Of a DNA stretch of 64,000 nucleotides, positions 52,307 to 61,636 are shown piece by piece. The DNA lies in NCBI RefSeq assembly GCF_037154075.1, contig NZ_JBANRJ010000001.1, forward strand, positions 3,591,501-3,655,500, in the 5' to 3' direction. Under the pieces are notes generated by a model. The model was not told where the DNA came from. It worked only from the letters and a program-made list of their open reading frames with translations, and did not search any database. Positions within the stretch are counted from its first letter, which is position 1. Each line of letters opens with the position of its first letter. A program made the translations under genes and the position numbers. Origin of the DNA: Sphingobium aromaticiconvertens. GTDB lineage: Bacteria > Pseudomonadota > Alphaproteobacteria > Sphingomonadales > Sphingomonadaceae.

Positions 52307-53517
52307 GCCGCTACCCTCAACAGGTCAGGCACCCCCGCCAGTGTCGCGCGCCAGTCATAGCGCTCGACCATCCGCGCCCGCGCGGCTGTCCCCAGCATGG
52401 CGGCACGCTCCGGCGTAGCCAGCAGATCACAGACAAGGGCGGCCTCCTGATTGGCATTATCGGCGACAAGGAAATGCACGCCATCGCGGGCATCAATCCC
52501 CTCCGCCGCCTGGGCAGAGGCGACGACCGGACGCGCCATCGCCATAGCCTCCAGCACCTTGTTCTGAATACCCCGCGCAATCCGCAGCGGTGCAACGACG
52601 ACATCCGCCGCCGCCAGCCAGCCGCGCACATCAGGGACAGCGCCGGTAACGATGACGCCGGGCAGATCACCCAGCGCCAGCACAGGCTTTGAGGGCGCCC
52701 GTCCCACGATGGCGAAGCGCGTATCGTGATAGGCAGCACGGATCGCAGGCAGCGTCACCCGCGTGAAACTCTCCACCGCCTCGACATTGGGTCGATAGTC
52801 CATCTGGCCGGTGAAGACGAGCAGCGGTCCCTCCCCCTTCCCGACCCGCGCGAAATCGGCGGCAGGATTGAAATGGTCGAGCGCAACGCCATTCTCCAGC
52901 GCCCGCACCCTGTCCCGCCCCTGCCCGCTGGCAGCGCGAAACAGCGCGGCCTCCGCCTCACTCACGAACACGCTCACCTGCGCCCGATCAGCGACGGCAC
53001 GCTCGAAATCGAGCAAAACGCGCCCCTCGCGCCGGTTGATCCACCCCATCGCCCCCCGTCCCTGCACGCCATAGGCCGCATATTTGGCGGAGTCGAAATC
53101 GACGAAATCCATGAGGAAGGGGATATGCGACGGCAGGGCAGGCACAAAATGCGCCATCTGCGCCGAATAGGCGACCACGGCGGCAATGGGCCGCTCGGCA
53201 AGAGTCCGGGCGACCCAGCGATGCAGGCCCCCATGATCGAACAGCGACACCAGCAAAGGCTGCCCGCGCACCAACCCGGTCAGGCCAGCGACCACGCGCG
53301 AGCGATCCCGCATCAACACGCACTGGCTGGCGGTGATGCTCGCCATGTCCGCCGCGAACCCCATGTCGCGATCATCGTCGGCAAAACAGCCGACATGGAC
53401 CGGTGCAATCTCCGCCAGCCGCTTCAACAGATGATAGGAGCGGATTTTGTCACCACGATCGGGCGGAAAGGGAATGCGGTGACAGAGGAAGAGGATTTCC
53501 CCCTTCCCTTGTAACAT
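52303..53517 (-). CDS. XrtA-system glycosyltransferase (TIGR03087 type)
   Basis: About 404 residues, GT-B fold. N-terminal ILFLCHRIPFPPDRGDKIRSYH; C-terminal EAMAMARPVVASAQAAEGID is the nucleotide-sugar-binding region of family 4-like enzymes. It adds a sugar to the exopolysaccharide repeat unit in the cytoplasm. The ATG at 53517 lies 10 bp past the FemAB-like stop; a GTG at 53523 and an ATG at 53541 are alternatives. Confidence 0.9.
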   Translation of the reverse strand: MLQGKGEILFLCHRIPFPPDRGDKIRSYHLLKRLAEIAPVHVGCFADDDRDMGFAADMASITASQCVLMRDRSRVVAGLTGLVRGQPLLVSLFDHGGLHRWVARTLAERPIAAVVAYSAQMAHFVPALPSHIPFLMDFVDFDSAKYAAYGVQGRGAMGWINRREGRVLLDFERAVADRAQVSVFVSEAEAALFRAASGQGRDRVRALENGVALDHFNPAADFARVGKGEGPLLVFTGQMDYRPNVEAVESFTRVTLPAIRAAYHDTRFAIVGRAPSKPVLALGDLPGVIVTGAVPDVRGWLAAADVVVAPLRIARGIQNKVLEAMAMARPVVASAQAAEGIDARDGVHFLVADNANQEAALVCDLLATPERAAMLGTAARARMVERYDWRATLAGVPDLLRVAA

Positions 53518-53527
53518 GTTCACGGCT

Positions 53528-54598
53528 TCAACCGAGGCCACGGGAAATCACCGGGCCAAGAAGGTTGGCGACCGGCAGCGGCAGGCGCTTCCACAGGTCG
53601 ATGCGGCGCTGATATTTGGGACTGTTGGGATTGATGTCGCGGTCCGCGCCGTCCCCACCCCATAGATGATAGCACAGCGGCTGCGGTTCGAAGCCAAAGC
53701 TCTTCTTCCACGCCGCCTGCCCGCTGCCCACCTTCGACCGGCCAAAGTCGAAATGCGTGCATCCCCGCGTCCGGGCATGACCCATTAGCCGGTAATACAT
53801 GAGTTCATTGGACCGCAACCGCCGCGCATCCTGAACGCCCCCACCCCAATAGGGCATCACATGACCAGCGTGATACAGGCTCAGCACGGCCGAAACCGGA
53901 CGGTCGCCGTCATAGATGGTGGTAATGTCGGCATCCTCACCGAACACGGCCATGACCTCGCGGAAAAGCCGCGCAGGGAAAACCGGCGTCCCCAGGTTGC
54001 GGACGCTTTCCCCATAAATCCGAAAATGATCGCGCATGTGGCGTGCATCCCGCCCATGCTCCACGCGTAGCGCCGGATTGGCGAGCGCCTTGCGCAATTC
54101 GGCGCGGTGCTTGCGCGGGATGGCCAGCAATTCCGCCTCATCATCGGCGGCCAGCGGACGGACGAAGCCCAGATGTCCATCGCAGCGACTGGTCCAGTCA
54201 CCGCCCGGAGAAACGCCTCCCCGCAATTCGACCGACAGGCCGCCAAGATCCGCACCCAGTTGCTGCGCCGCCCGACCCAGCGCCACGCGTGCAGCGGGAT
54301 CATCGGCCAGCAGCCCGCCATCGACGGCAAAGGCGCTCGACACCAGCGCCTGGCCGAACAGGCGACTGCGGACATGATGCAGCGGCAGCAGCCCTACGAT
54401 CTTGCCCGAAGGCGCTACCGCCGCCAGCATATGCGCGGGATTGCTGGTAGCGCGGGCCACGGCGGTCATCCAGGCGGGACGATGGAAGGGCGTGCCATCC
54501 GCATGGCCCAGAACGAACGCATCCGCCGCCGCCGCCAGCAGGGGATCGGCAAGGTCCAGTGTCGTCACCGCCATGTCGGCCTGATATCCCATCCTCAT
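53528..54598 (-). CDS. FemAB-like protein of the XrtA/PEP-CTERM system
   Basis: 356 residues, tandem GNAT-like FemAB fold. Text such as IPRKHRAELRKALANPALRVEHG, PYWGGGVQDARRLRSNELMYYRLM and FDFGRSKVGSGQAAWKKSFGFEPQPL is characteristic of the exosortase-linked group. It may transfer an amino acid or acyl group to an exopolysaccharide sugar. It overlaps the deacetylase stop by ATGA. Confidence 0.9.
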   Translation of the reverse strand: MRMGYQADMAVTTLDLADPLLAAAADAFVLGHADGTPFHRPAWMTAVARATSNPAHMLAAVAPSGKIVGLLPLHHVRSRLFGQALVSSAFAVDGGLLADDPAARVALGRAAQQLGADLGGLSVELRGGVSPGGDWTSRCDGHLGFVRPLAADDEAELLAIPRKHRAELRKALANPALRVEHGRDARHMRDHFRIYGESVRNLGTPVFPARLFREVMAVFGEDADITTIYDGDRPVSAVLSLYHAGHVMPYWGGGVQDARRLRSNELMYYRLMGHARTRGCTHFDFGRSKVGSGQAAWKKSFGFEPQPLCYHLWGGDGADRDINPNSPKYQRRIDLWKRLPLPVANLLGPVISRGLG

Positions 54599-55449
54599 GC
54601 CGCCTGCTCCGCCTGTGCATCGACCAGCGCGTCGATCCGCGTCCAGGCGAAATCGCGGGTCAGGCGACGCAGCTTGCCCGCCATCGCCGAAAGATTGCTA
54701 TAATGCCGCACCCGCGACTTGAACGGCGCGCCCGCGACGCGCGGCTGGTCCGGATCAATTTCCCACGGGTGGAAATAAATGATCGCGGGCCGCTGCGCTT
54801 GCCCGTTTACCTGATTGATGGCCCAGCGGGAGAAGGCATAGGGCAGCAGCCGGAAGAACCCTCCGCCCCCCGCCGCCAATGTCCGGTCGCCCAGCTTCGC
54901 CGTCGTCACGGGCAATTCCAGCAGAGGCGAACCTGCCACCGGCTTCCAGGCGAAGCGCGGCGAGTCCGGCCAGCCATAATGATCGTGGCGCACCGGCGCG
55001 ACGCTGGAGGAATAGCGATACCCCTCCTCCGCCAATATGGGATGCGCCCAGGGCGTGCGGCCATCGATCGAGAAACTGGGCGCACGATAGCCGGTCACAC
55101 GCTGGCCGGAGGCATCCTCCAGCATGGCACGTGATTTTCGCAAATCCGCGCGGAATTGATCGGGGGTAAAGGTGAAGACGCGGGCATGGTCAAACCCATG
55201 GCTCGCCACTTCATGCCCCGCCTCCGCAATCCGGCGCAAAAGGGCGGGATAACGCTCCGCCACCCAGCCCAGCGTGAAAAAGGTGCCCTTGACCCCCGCC
55301 TCGTCGAACAGCGCCAGCACCGCGTCGGTATTGCGCTCGACCCGATGGGTCAGCCCATCCCAATCGGCACGGTCGATCGTGCGCTCAAAAGCGCCGACCT
55401 GAAACCAGTCCTCGACATCGACCGAAAGGGCGTTCTGCATCATGGTCAA
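54595..55449 (-). CDS. XrtA-system polysaccharide deacetylase
   Basis: 284 residues, NodB-homology domain. Motifs: LSVDVEDWFQ (Asp-Asp pair), EVASHGFDHARVF (metal His), YRAPSFSI, and the late IIYFHPWEID. It removes N- or O-acetyl groups from the polymer. It carries the DUF3473-type extension of exosortase-associated deacetylases. Confidence 0.93.
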   Translation of the reverse strand: MTMMQNALSVDVEDWFQVGAFERTIDRADWDGLTHRVERNTDAVLALFDEAGVKGTFFTLGWVAERYPALLRRIAEAGHEVASHGFDHARVFTFTPDQFRADLRKSRAMLEDASGQRVTGYRAPSFSIDGRTPWAHPILAEEGYRYSSSVAPVRHDHYGWPDSPRFAWKPVAGSPLLELPVTTAKLGDRTLAAGGGGFFRLLPYAFSRWAINQVNGQAQRPAIIYFHPWEIDPDQPRVAGAPFKSRVRHYSNLSAMAGKLRRLTRDFAWTRIDALVDAQAEQAA

Positions 55450-55463
55450 TTCTGCCTTGAGAA

Positions 55464-56735
55464 TCAGGCCGCATCCTGCTCGGGATTGAGCATCCGCCCT
55501 TCCTGTTCGACCCAGTCAACCAGCAGGGCCAACACACGGCGAAGCGCTGCATCCTGTTCCATCGCGCGCGTCTCGATACCGTTAAGCCGCTCGTCGATGA
55601 TGGCCAGGCAATCCTTCAGCGCGTCGGGATCGACACTCGGCGCAACGGGCGCGGCGACCCGAGTATGAAGATTGGCAATTTCAACGCGCAGGGCAGCGAT
55701 CTCTTCATGGTGCGGCGCCATAGGTGCGACGGTTTCGGCCTGCTCGGGCAGGCCAGCCTCCTCTTCTTGCGAAGCGACAGCCACGGTTTCAGCAAGGATG
55801 ACCGCATCCTCAAAAACCGGTTCCCCCGCCAGCGGGGATTCCGGCTCGACTCCCGCATCCTCGACCACCGCTTCCTCGACAAAAGTGTCGAGCGGCGAAG
55901 CGACGACGGGTTCGGGACGCGCATCGCTGTCGCCATTCATCTCGGCGGCTACGGCCTCGACCACATCGGCATCGATCACGGTCAGTTGCTCGATCGCCCC
56001 CATCAGCAGAACGCGACTGACAAGGGCGTTGATACGGCGGGGTACGCCCCCGGTTGCCCGATAAAGCGCCGCGAAAGCCTCTGCCGTCAGCCATGGATTG
56101 CCGCTCCAGCCGACCAGTTTCAGGCGATGGACGATATAAGGTTCGATCTCGCTCGCCATCATCGGGTCCAGATGATGGGTGGCGATGACACGCTGGCGCA
56201 ACTGTTCCAGTTCCGGCGATTTCAGCAGATCGCGAAACTCCGGCTGGCCCAGCAGGAATATCTGGAGCAGCGACTGGCCGCCCAACTGGAAATTGCTCAG
56301 CATCCGCAATTCCTCGATCGCGGAGACTGCCAGATTCTGCGCTTCATCGACGATCAGCAGCGATCGGCGACCGGCCCGCGCCTGCGCATGAAGGAACCCC
56401 TCGATCCGCTGGAGCAACTGCGCCTTGGGCGCACCATCGGCGGACAGGCCGAAACTCTGCGCGGCCAGGCGCAGCATGTCGTCGCCCTCCACCTGCGTCG
56501 ATACGATCTTCACGGCTGTCAAGCGCGCCGGATCAATCGTCGCCATCAGATGACCGACCAGCGTGGTCTTGCCCGCGCCGATGTCGCCGGTGATGACGAT
56601 GAACCCTTCGCCCTGCGCCAGACCATAGCCCAGATAGGACAGCGCCTTGCGATGCGTCGCGCTCTCAAAATAGAAATGCGGGTCCGGGGTGAGCTGGAAC
56701 GGCCGACCCTGCAAGGCATAGAATTGATCGTACAT
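55464..56735 (-). CDS. XrtA/PEP-CTERM-associated ATPase (ExeA-like)
   Basis: 423 residues. Begins MYDQFYALQGRPFQLTPDP. AAA-type NTPase with Walker A GDIGAGKTTLVGHL and Walker B LLIVDEAQNL. The region after about 270 is an acidic, valine/glutamate-rich linker, with a coiled-coil-like C-terminus about 340-400. Probably couples energy to export or assembly; the precise role is not known. Confidence 0.9.
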   Translation of the reverse strand: MYDQFYALQGRPFQLTPDPHFYFESATHRKALSYLGYGLAQGEGFIVITGDIGAGKTTLVGHLMATIDPARLTAVKIVSTQVEGDDMLRLAAQSFGLSADGAPKAQLLQRIEGFLHAQARAGRRSLLIVDEAQNLAVSAIEELRMLSNFQLGGQSLLQIFLLGQPEFRDLLKSPELEQLRQRVIATHHLDPMMASEIEPYIVHRLKLVGWSGNPWLTAEAFAALYRATGGVPRRINALVSRVLLMGAIEQLTVIDADVVEAVAAEMNGDSDARPEPVVASPLDTFVEEAVVEDAGVEPESPLAGEPVFEDAVILAETVAVASQEEEAGLPEQAETVAPMAPHHEEIAALRVEIANLHTRVAAPVAPSVDPDALKDCLAIIDERLNGIETRAMEQDAALRRVLALLVDWVEQEGRMLNPEQDAA

Positions 56736-56777
56736 TTGTCTCGTCTCCGGTGTCGGCCGATTAGACCGGCAAATCCC

Positions 56778-58391
56778 TTAAAAGCCGTAACGAAGGCCCA
56801 ATTGACCCATCGCCGTGATGACGCTTTCAAAATCGTCCGCCTTGGCCGCGTCGATGCCAAGCGAGGCAGAAGCCGTCAGACGACGGCCAAGTGTGCGGTT
56901 GTAACTGGCGAAGCCGCCATAGTTGACGGTATCGACCCGGCCACCGCCGGCGGGGTTGAAATAATTGACATAGGCAGTCGTATCGATCGTCGACTGGCGG
57001 TCGATGGCATAGCCCAGCGTGGCCGTGCCCCACCAGTTTTCGTCCCGCGTCCCGTCAACGAACACGGTTTCGCCGCGCGGCGTGATGAATTTGCGCTGCG
57101 AATATCCCGCGCCCACACCCCAGTTCCACGGACCCGCACGCATCGCATATTGGGCGGTAACGCCGCGATAGCGGAAATTGGCGTCGGTGATGCCTGTCAG
57201 CGAATCGTTGAAACACTGGCCCCCACCGGTGGCGGAGAAAGCGCAGCCGCCCAGATCGCCGGTAAAGGGATTGCGAACCACATTCAGGCCGTTGCCCGAC
57301 AGCGCCGCCACATTGCTATTGATGACCCGGCCAAAGCTGTCGATGCCGTCAAACACCACCAGCGCAAAGCTGCTGTTGCGGCCAGTCCAGACGAAGCTGC
57401 CCGAATAGGTCATCGACCCATAACGCTGCCCCACCCGCGCCTCCAGCGAGGTGCGGTGGTTGGGCCGCCACAAGACGCCCGCATCCCAGATGATGCCATC
57501 CTGATCGTAGATCAGCGCGCGCGGCGAGCTTTCGTCCGTCACGTAACGACCGCTGGAGTTGATGACTGGCGCACCCGTCACCGTGTCGATCAAAGGCGAT
57601 CGCTGGCTGATCTCGATCTTTTCATATCCCACGCCGCCGACCAGCGCGACCGTCGGCGCAACCGGCAAGGTGGCATCCACCCGGCCCCACACATCCTCGA
57701 ACCGCTGGTCGAGTTGGCGGGCATCCTCCCGATCATAGCCGCCACTGGCGACAAGGCCGACGGGCAGCAACGTGCCGGGGACAAAGCCGACCGATGCGCC
57801 CAGGCTGTGGGTCCAGCTCTGGTCGAACGACCCACCCGAAGGGGCGCCCGGAAAGGCGGCGGTCACGTCATCCTCGACCCGTGTGTAGCCAAGACGATAG
57901 GAAGCCGCGACGTCGAAGTCGCCGACCTTCGTGGCGTAGGTCGGACCGACATAGCCGGAATAGATCTGGCTGGTCAGGCTGTTGTTGCGGATCACCGGGC
58001 CGGAAAAGCCATCCGTCCGCACGCGCGTGGCAAGCGCGCCTGCATTGAGCGAGAGGCCGCGCGCCAGATTGACTTGCGTCTGGAGGATACCGCTGATGAC
58101 ATCGGCATCGCTCGTCTGGCTGCCCCAGCCAAAGCTGTGATCGTACCGCACATCCGCCACCACCTCGTACCGGCGCGTCCGCATGTCCGCGGTCACACCT
58201 GCCGAGACATTGGTGTAGGTAAGGACGTCGCCATCCCCCTTTAGCGGCGCGATCACCACCTGATCCACGCCCAGATAGGGCGTGACATTGACCTGCCGTC
58301 CACTGCCCGACTGCGCAACTGCGGGCGACGCCGTTGCGAGACACGCAAGCGTCAAAAGCGAGGCGGCCGACGCGATATGTCTGGCGCGCAT
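56778..58391 (-). CDS. XrtA-system outer membrane beta-barrel protein (TIGR03016 type)
   Basis: About 537 residues; ATG 58391 after GGGGGA, 4 bp beyond the kinase stop. The signal peptide ends ASPAVAQ. The rest is a long run of amphipathic strands typical of PEP-CTERM-associated outer membrane barrels, closing GQLGLRYGF. It probably forms part of the export route for the polysaccharide. Confidence 0.88.
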   Translation of the reverse strand: MRARHIASAASLLTLACLATASPAVAQSGSGRQVNVTPYLGVDQVVIAPLKGDGDVLTYTNVSAGVTADMRTRRYEVVADVRYDHSFGWGSQTSDADVISGILQTQVNLARGLSLNAGALATRVRTDGFSGPVIRNNSLTSQIYSGYVGPTYATKVGDFDVAASYRLGYTRVEDDVTAAFPGAPSGGSFDQSWTHSLGASVGFVPGTLLPVGLVASGGYDREDARQLDQRFEDVWGRVDATLPVAPTVALVGGVGYEKIEISQRSPLIDTVTGAPVINSSGRYVTDESSPRALIYDQDGIIWDAGVLWRPNHRTSLEARVGQRYGSMTYSGSFVWTGRNSSFALVVFDGIDSFGRVINSNVAALSGNGLNVVRNPFTGDLGGCAFSATGGGQCFNDSLTGITDANFRYRGVTAQYAMRAGPWNWGVGAGYSQRKFITPRGETVFVDGTRDENWWGTATLGYAIDRQSTIDTTAYVNYFNPAGGGRVDTVNYGGFASYNRTLGRRLTASASLGIDAAKADDFESVITAMGQLGLRYGF

Positions 58392-58395
58392 GAAA

Positions 58396-59286
58396 TCATT
58401 CCCCCTTGGGATAATAGCTGCCAAAGCGGCGGCCGCTGGTAGAAAATTGGACACCGTTCAGCATCAGTTGAACCTGAGCGCCGCCTTTGAGTTGCCCTGC
58501 CGCATCGCGCAGCGCGCTTTCGGGTGTGCTGTCCGCCCGCACCACCAGCAGCGCAATGGCTGCGTGGGAGGCGAGGACCGCCGCTGCCGAAGCCAACAGC
58601 AATGGCGGCGAATCGAACAGGATGATCCGATCCGGACGCCCGTGCGTCAGCCGCGCCAGCAAGGCTTCGGTACGTGCGGAGGCGAGATATTCGGTATCAT
58701 TGTTGCTGCGCTGCCCGGCAGGCAGGATCGACAGCGAAGGGATGTCCGTCCGCTGTATGCAATCCTCGATGGCGATGACTGGATCAGCCAGCGCATCCAG
58801 CAAGCCCGGACCAGCGGTGATGCCCAGCGCATCGGTTATGGACGGCTTGGCGACATCGGCATCCACCAGCAGGATTTCGCGGTCCTTTTCCGCCGCGAGG
58901 CTGAGCGCCAGATTGATCGCGCAAAAGGTCTTGCCCTCCCCGCTATAGGCCGAGCAGATCAGGATACGGTTGCCCCGCGGGTTGTTCGCAAGCTGGCCCA
59001 GCAAGGCGCGCTTGAGCACGCGAAACTCTTCGCTGAGCGCCGTCACGGGGCCGTCGGGCTGGATGAACCCGGCTTCCGCCATCTTCACACGATCGAGCGG
59101 CTGGACAGGTCCGGTCCAGTCACGAGCGCGTGGCGTCGCGGCGGCCTCGACCGGACTATCATAGACAGGCGGTGCTGGAGGCAGATCAGCCGGAATGTCC
59201 ATGGCCGGGGCAGCACGGCCACGCAAGGCAGCGCCAAAATCATAGATTTCCGCAGCGCGTTCGAGGAGCGAGTTGGGCTTGGTCAT
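58396..59286 (-). CDS. XrtA-associated tyrosine autokinase (CpsD/CapB family)
   Basis: About 296 residues, ATG 59286 with AAGGAGG. Begins TKPNSLLERAAEIYDFG. Walker A SAYSGEGKTFCAINLAL, Walker A' ILLVDADVAKPS, and IILFDSPPLL (Walker B). The C-terminal tail carries only two tyrosines (SYYPKGE). It pairs with the chain-length protein encoded 14 bp upstream to control polymer length by phosphorylation. Confidence 0.92.
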   Translation of the reverse strand: MTKPNSLLERAAEIYDFGAALRGRAAPAMDIPADLPPAPPVYDSPVEAAATPRARDWTGPVQPLDRVKMAEAGFIQPDGPVTALSEEFRVLKRALLGQLANNPRGNRILICSAYSGEGKTFCAINLALSLAAEKDREILLVDADVAKPSITDALGITAGPGLLDALADPVIAIEDCIQRTDIPSLSILPAGQRSNNDTEYLASARTEALLARLTHGRPDRIILFDSPPLLLASAAAVLASHAAIALLVVRADSTPESALRDAAGQLKGGAQVQLMLNGVQFSTSGRRFGSYYPKGE

Positions 59287-59300
59287 GTCTTGAGCCTCCT

Positions 59301-60818
59301 TCACGCCATGCCGCGCTGGACGAATTCGACCAGGATCAGGAGCAGGCACACGCCCGCCAGCGCGCCACTGGCCCCGGCGAACCATTTAAGCCGCTGCTTG
59401 GCGACCAATTGCTGTGCAGGGGTGCGCGCCTGCGTGATCGCACCGATCACCGGCAGGCCAGCCGCCTTTTCCAACCGGGCCGCCGTCGGAAAAGTACCGC
59501 GCAACTGCCCCATCGCAAAGGCCACACCAACGCCAACAACAACAGCAACAACCAACACAGCCAGCAGCAACAGCGGCCTGTTGGGCGCGCTCGGCGCTGT
59601 AGGAACACTAGGCGGCTGGATCACCCGAAACTGAACGGCGCCCGTTTCAGTCTTCACATCCCCCCGCAACCGAATCTCTTCACGATCGGCCAGCAACTTG
59701 TCATATTGGGTCTTCAGAACCTCATAATCACGATCGAGCTTTTCCTGCTCGGCCGCGATCCCCGGTTCCTCGGTCTGTCTGGCCGACATGGCCGACAGGT
59801 CGCCCTGAATCTGGTTCTTGCGCGTCTGGAGCGCAGCAACAGTTGCCGATCGCTCGGCCTGCATAGCTTTCAGCGATCCATAGGCGGGATTGGGCGTCGA
59901 TCCAGCAGCAGCACTGCCGCCACCCTGACGACGCAGCGCATCGACTTGCCGCTGCATGGCGATCACGTCGGGATGATTGGCGGTCCAGCCACGCGCACGC
60001 ATTCCAGCCAGATCCGACTGGGCCTGCGCGAAGGCGGACGGCGCGCCGCCCGCGCCCATGCCCGCGATCGTGGCTGGCGTACCGGCAAGCTGGGCATTCA
60101 TGGCGCCGACAGCGCTCTGCGCCTGCACGAGTTGCGAATCGATGGCATTGATTTCGGTCCGAGCCGCATCCATGCGCTGGCTGATCGAGCCCGCCCCCGG
60201 CAGCAAGCCGACATAGCGCTGGGCGAACTCCACGCGACGCTGTTCAGCCGCCGCCAACTGCTTGCCGCGTCCCGCGATTTGCGCGTCCAGGAAGGTAAGG
60301 CTTTGGCGCGTTTCCGTGCGGTCGCCCGACAGATTCGCTTCCTGAAAAATGTCGATCAGCTTCTGGACGACCTGCGGCGCGATGCGCGCATTCATGCCAT
60401 CGGACAGGCTGCTGTCGGAGGAGGCCGCCGAAATCTCGATCATGCTCGGATCAAGCTGAGCCACGACCTTGATATTCTCACGCAGCGCGGTGATCCGCGC
60501 GGCGACGTCGCTGGGACCGGAAATACTCTGTGACAGATCGGTGCCGCGCACGACTTTTTCCAGATTTTCGGTACTGGCTAGCGACTGACGCAGGCGATCG
60601 AGTTGCTGCTGCGACTGGACCTGGGTGATCCCGACCTTGTCCTCCAGCAACGACTGGGTACTGACATAGACCCGCGCCTTGGATTCATAGCTGTTGGGTA
60701 TCAGCGATACCGCCAGCCATCCGACCATGGCAACGCCCCACGCCACCGCCAGCGCGAGCCAGCGGCGGTTCCAGATGCCATGCAGGACAACCAGGATTTC
60801 GTCGTAAAGACCGGCCAT
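59301..60818 (-). CDS. XrtA-system polysaccharide chain-length determinant (Wzc/Wzz-like)
   Basis: About 505 residues, ATG 60818 one base after the export-protein stop. N-terminal cytoplasmic and membrane segment (NRRWLALAVAWGVAMVGWLAVSLIP), Wzz domain with YESKARVYVSTQSLLED, a long periplasmic coiled coil (about 190-420), and a second membrane helix (RPLLLLAVLVVAVVVGVGVAFAM). A further hydrophobic segment near 480 is unusual. It is a partner of the adjacent kinase. Confidence 0.9.
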   Translation of the reverse strand: MAGLYDEILVVLHGIWNRRWLALAVAWGVAMVGWLAVSLIPNSYESKARVYVSTQSLLEDKVGITQVQSQQQLDRLRQSLASTENLEKVVRGTDLSQSISGPSDVAARITALRENIKVVAQLDPSMIEISAASSDSSLSDGMNARIAPQVVQKLIDIFQEANLSGDRTETRQSLTFLDAQIAGRGKQLAAAEQRRVEFAQRYVGLLPGAGSISQRMDAARTEINAIDSQLVQAQSAVGAMNAQLAGTPATIAGMGAGGAPSAFAQAQSDLAGMRARGWTANHPDVIAMQRQVDALRRQGGGSAAAGSTPNPAYGSLKAMQAERSATVAALQTRKNQIQGDLSAMSARQTEEPGIAAEQEKLDRDYEVLKTQYDKLLADREEIRLRGDVKTETGAVQFRVIQPPSVPTAPSAPNRPLLLLAVLVVAVVVGVGVAFAMGQLRGTFPTAARLEKAAGLPVIGAITQARTPAQQLVAKQRLKWFAGASGALAGVCLLLILVEFVQRGMA

Positions 60819-60819
60819 G

Positions 60820-61467
60820 TCAGAACATGCTTTCGGGGATGATGATGACATCGCCCGGCGACAGCAGGACGTTCGCCTTGGTATCACCGCGCTTCAGCAG
60901 GTCGCCGATGCGAACCTGATATTCCTTCTGCTTGCCCAGCGCCTTGTCATAGCGGACCAGCCGCGCGCGGTTACCCGCAGCATATTCGGACAGGCCACCG
61001 ACCGAGATCATCGCATCGAGCAACGTCATGTTGGCGCGATAGGGGATGGAGGCGGGCTTTTCGGTCGCGCCGACGATCCGCACCTGTTGGCTGAACGTGC
61101 CGCTGAAATTATTGACGATCACTGAAACCAGCGGATTTTCGATATATTGAGTCAACGCCAGCTTGATGTCATCAGCCAGCATCTTGGGCGTCTTGCCCAC
61201 GGCAGGCATGTCGGTGATGAGCGGCGTGGTGATGCGCCCGTCGGGTCGCACCTGAACCTTCGCGCCCAGTTCGGGATTACGCCACACGAAGATGGTGAGG
61301 TCATCGAGCGGACCGATGACATATTCCTCGCCCGGCCCTTCCTCGGTCGAGACGAAGGAGGCAGGCGGAAGCTGAGGCCCCTTCGCGACCCCTCCAGCGC
61401 AGCCCGCCAACGCGACCGCCGGAAGCGATGCCCCAAGAAAAAGCCTGGAAATCCGCAGGAAACGCAT
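60820..61467 (-). CDS. XrtA-system polysaccharide export lipoprotein (Wza-like)
   Basis: About 215 residues; ATG 61467 after AAGGTGAAG. Lipobox VALAGC at residues ~16-21. Poly_export domain YVIGPLDDLTIFVWRNPEL and SLBB-like segments with PLVSVIVNNF and VLLSPGDVIIIPE. It forms the periplasmic/outer membrane export channel. It is first of the downstream half of the cluster, with a 169-bp gap before it that probably holds a promoter. Confidence 0.92.
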   Translation of the reverse strand: MRFLRISRLFLGASLPAVALAGCAGGVAKGPQLPPASFVSTEEGPGEEYVIGPLDDLTIFVWRNPELGAKVQVRPDGRITTPLITDMPAVGKTPKMLADDIKLALTQYIENPLVSVIVNNFSGTFSQQVRIVGATEKPASIPYRANMTLLDAMISVGGLSEYAAGNRARLVRYDKALGKQKEYQVRIGDLLKRGDTKANVLLSPGDVIIIPESMF

Positions 61468-61636
61468 GATCACTTCACCTTCTTTTGCCGCCGCGCGCAT
61501 AGGCCAGCCAAAGCAGAGAAGGCAGACCGAGAGCATAGGGCTTCGGCTCCTTCTTGGCGAAGAAGGGTAAAGATACCGTTAGGGAGTCACTCTATTGGAG
61601 GCGCTGTTCTGTACACAAGTTGAGGATGCCGCACCG
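61468..61636 (-). promoter_or_regulatory. Putative promoter region of the export-to-amidotransferase operon
   Basis: The only sizeable gap in the cluster. A weak TTGTGT-N17-ATAGAG pair is readable on the minus strand at about 61615-61587. No operator or clear terminator is visible. Confidence 0.3.

Noticed and set aside
55665..58244. 859-codon open frame on the plus strand
   Set aside because: Antisense to the ATPase and outer membrane protein genes, Arg/His/Gln-rich as expected for a shadow, no domains.
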